Shown piece after piece: positions 62,950 through 64,000 of a stretch of DNA of 64,000 bases. The stretch lies in assembly GCA_030446715.1 (NCBI GenBank), contig JAUJMU010000001.1, positions 161,197-225,196 of the forward strand, written 5' to 3'. The notes below the pieces were generated by a model. That model made no database searches. It was given only the letters and a program-made list of their open reading frames with translations, and was not told where the DNA came from. This stretch comes from Cytophagales bacterium (GTDB taxonomy: Bacteria; Bacteroidota; Bacteroidia; Cytophagales; 172606-1). A program made the translations under genes and the position numbers. Each line of letters opens with the position of its first letter. The first letter of the stretch is position 1.

Positions 62950-63981
62950 TTGTCTCACCTGCTCCAATACACCGAAAAAGGCCTGTACTGCCGGCAGGCC
63001 GACGTGTACATTGACCCCCACCGCACCGTAAGCCGGGCAGTGATTACCCACGCCCACAGCGACCACGCCCGGCGCGGCCATAAATACTACCTTGCCCACC
63101 ACACTTCCGGACCCATCCTGCGGCTGCGGCTCGGGAAAAACATCAATCTCGAAACGGTAGAGTATAACCAGCCGGTGGTGATAAACGGCGTCCGGATTTC
63201 GCTGCACCCGGCGGGTCACGTGGTCGGTTCAGCGCAGGTCCGGCTGGAGTACGAGGGAGAGGTGTGGGTCGTTTCCGGCGACTACAAGACGGAACCGGAT
63301 GGCATCAGTCAGGCATTCGAGCCGGTACGGTGCCATACCTTTATCACGGAATCCACTTTCGGCCTGCCTATTTTTCAGTGGCAGCCGCAGGCTCAGATTT
63401 TTGAAGAAATCAACGCGTGGTGGCGGCGCAACCAGGCAGCCGGCAAAATAAGCCTGATGATGGGCTACTCCCTCGGCAAATCGCAGCGCCTGCTGCATAA
63501 CATTGACTACGGCATCGGGAAGGTGTTCGTGCACGACACCATCTGGAATGTGAATGCGGCCATCCGGCAGGCGGGAATTGCCCTGCCGGAAGCCATAAAA
63601 GTGGACCGGAAGCCCAACCGCGAAGTGTACAGCGGCGGCCTGATCATCGGGCCGATGTCGGTGTTCCGCAGCGACTGGAGCATCCGGCTACAACCTGCCG
63701 TAACGGCGACGGCTTCCGGCTGGATGGCCCTGCGGAAGATGCAGCGCAGCCGCACCACGGAGTACGGCTTCGTACTGTCGGACCACGCTGACTGGCCGGG
63801 CCTGAATGCCGCCATTGAAGCCACGGGAGCCACAAGGGTAATTGTAACGCACGGCTACGAATCTGCGCTGGCCCGCCACCTCACCGAAAAAGGCTGCGAA
63901 GCTTACGAAGCCCACCGCTTTTTCCGGACCGGCCTGCTGCGGGAGGCAATGCCAGCCGAAGGCACGGAATGGGACGAGTAG
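62950..63981 (+). CDS. Ligase-associated DNA exonuclease (MBL fold)
   Basis: A metallo-beta-lactamase/beta-CASP-type nuclease of the group encoded with ATP-dependent DNA ligase. Metal ligands are seen in ITHAHSDHA near residue 42 of the called start, plus the later His of HPAGHVVGSAQV and Asp in VVSGDYKTEPDG. Beta-CASP features include FITESTFGLP and VIVTHGYES. The start is uncertain: TTG at 62950 gives 343 residues that begin near the family's usual LLQYTEKGLYC; ATG at 62851 adds 33 residues that look like untranslated text. The ligase gene would be expected just right of the window. Confidence 0.85.
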   Translation: MSHLLQYTEKGLYCRQADVYIDPHRTVSRAVITHAHSDHARRGHKYYLAHHTSGPILRLRLGKNINLETVEYNQPVVINGVRISLHPAGHVVGSAQVRLEYEGEVWVVSGDYKTEPDGISQAFEPVRCHTFITESTFGLPIFQWQPQAQIFEEINAWWRRNQAAGKISLMMGYSLGKSQRLLHNIDYGIGKVFVHDTIWNVNAAIRQAGIALPEAIKVDRKPNREVYSGGLIIGPMSVFRSDWSIRLQPAVTATASGWMALRKMQRSRTTEYGFVLSDHADWPGLNAAIEATGATRVIVTHGYESALARHLTEKGCEAYEAHRFFRTGLLREAMPAEGTEWDE

Positions 63982-64000
63982 GCTTGTCAGAATCAGGATT

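Noticed and set aside
1..64000. tRNA or rRNA genes
   Set aside because: No cloverleaf with a TTCRA arm and CCA-type end, and no rRNA-like conserved block, was recognised by eye. A tRNA scan would be needed to exclude one.

Overview
The window looks like chromosomal DNA from a Bacteroidota bacterium, most likely order Cytophagales (an inference from gene content; no rRNA or tRNA gene was seen). The signs are type IX secretion features (several proteins with C-terminal sorting domains, two PorP/SprF-type proteins), promoters of the Bacteroidota form TTTG/TAnnTTTG, a GH97 glycosidase, a single-chain DnaE with PHP domain and a ligase-associated exonuclease. Most of the window is moderately GC-rich; 31.2-33.5 kb is conspicuously AT-rich.

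Layout. 0-8.5 kb: glutamate dehydrogenase, phosphatidylserine decarboxylase, a secreted subtilase with a lipoprotein, a GH97 glycosidase and small envelope proteins. 8.5-11.3 kb: a decayed patch with an IS5-type transposase whose C-terminus is frameshifted, the 3' remnant of a DUF5706 (Pycsar-effector-like) gene, a frameshifted secreted protein and an intact cysteine hydrolase. 11.4-26.7 kb: a 1783-residue subtilase for type IX export, an MlaE-MlaF-MlaD lipid transport operon, a CNNM/CorC protein, a large unknown secreted protein and a frameshifted PA14-ricin protein. 27.6-31.1 kb: dnaE. 31.1-42.9 kb: an accessory region seeded with three families of palindromic repeats. It holds an AT-rich pair (interrupted DUF2971 gene and an Abi-C abortive-infection gene), two copies of a dead REP-associated tyrosine transposase (RAYT) gene bordered by one repeat family, a DUF433/DUF5615 toxin-antitoxin pair, a LIC_10190-type membrane protein with three frameshifts, a solitary HsdR-N nuclease-like gene, an S41 peptidase and a frameshifted Uma2 gene. 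43-48 kb: an SDR/TetR pair with three clear operators, and a sigma/anti-sigma/PorP-SprF operon. 48-64 kb: thioredoxin, a 5'-truncated MFS exporter, two TlpA-like thioredoxins, a ModF-like ABC protein, a CvpA-CAP fusion, a potassium channel with a zinc ribbon, an S9 peptidase, a sigma/membrane protein/adhesin-like operon, a second SDR and an MBL-fold exonuclease.

How it fits together. Export and envelope upkeep dominate the fixed part: type IX cargo, PorP/SprF proteins under their own ECF sigma factor, Mla-type lipid traffic and thiol-disulfide exchange. The accessory part is shaped by small mobile repeats. The most distinctive signal is a network of eight copies of a GTTGTTGGTG palindrome that frames two RAYT relics and the defence-like genes, interleaved with a MITE-like family with 24-bp terminal inverted repeats and a bipartite hairpin family. 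Several genes carry apparent single-base frameshifts at homopolymers; these may be sequencing errors and should be checked before the genes are called dead.
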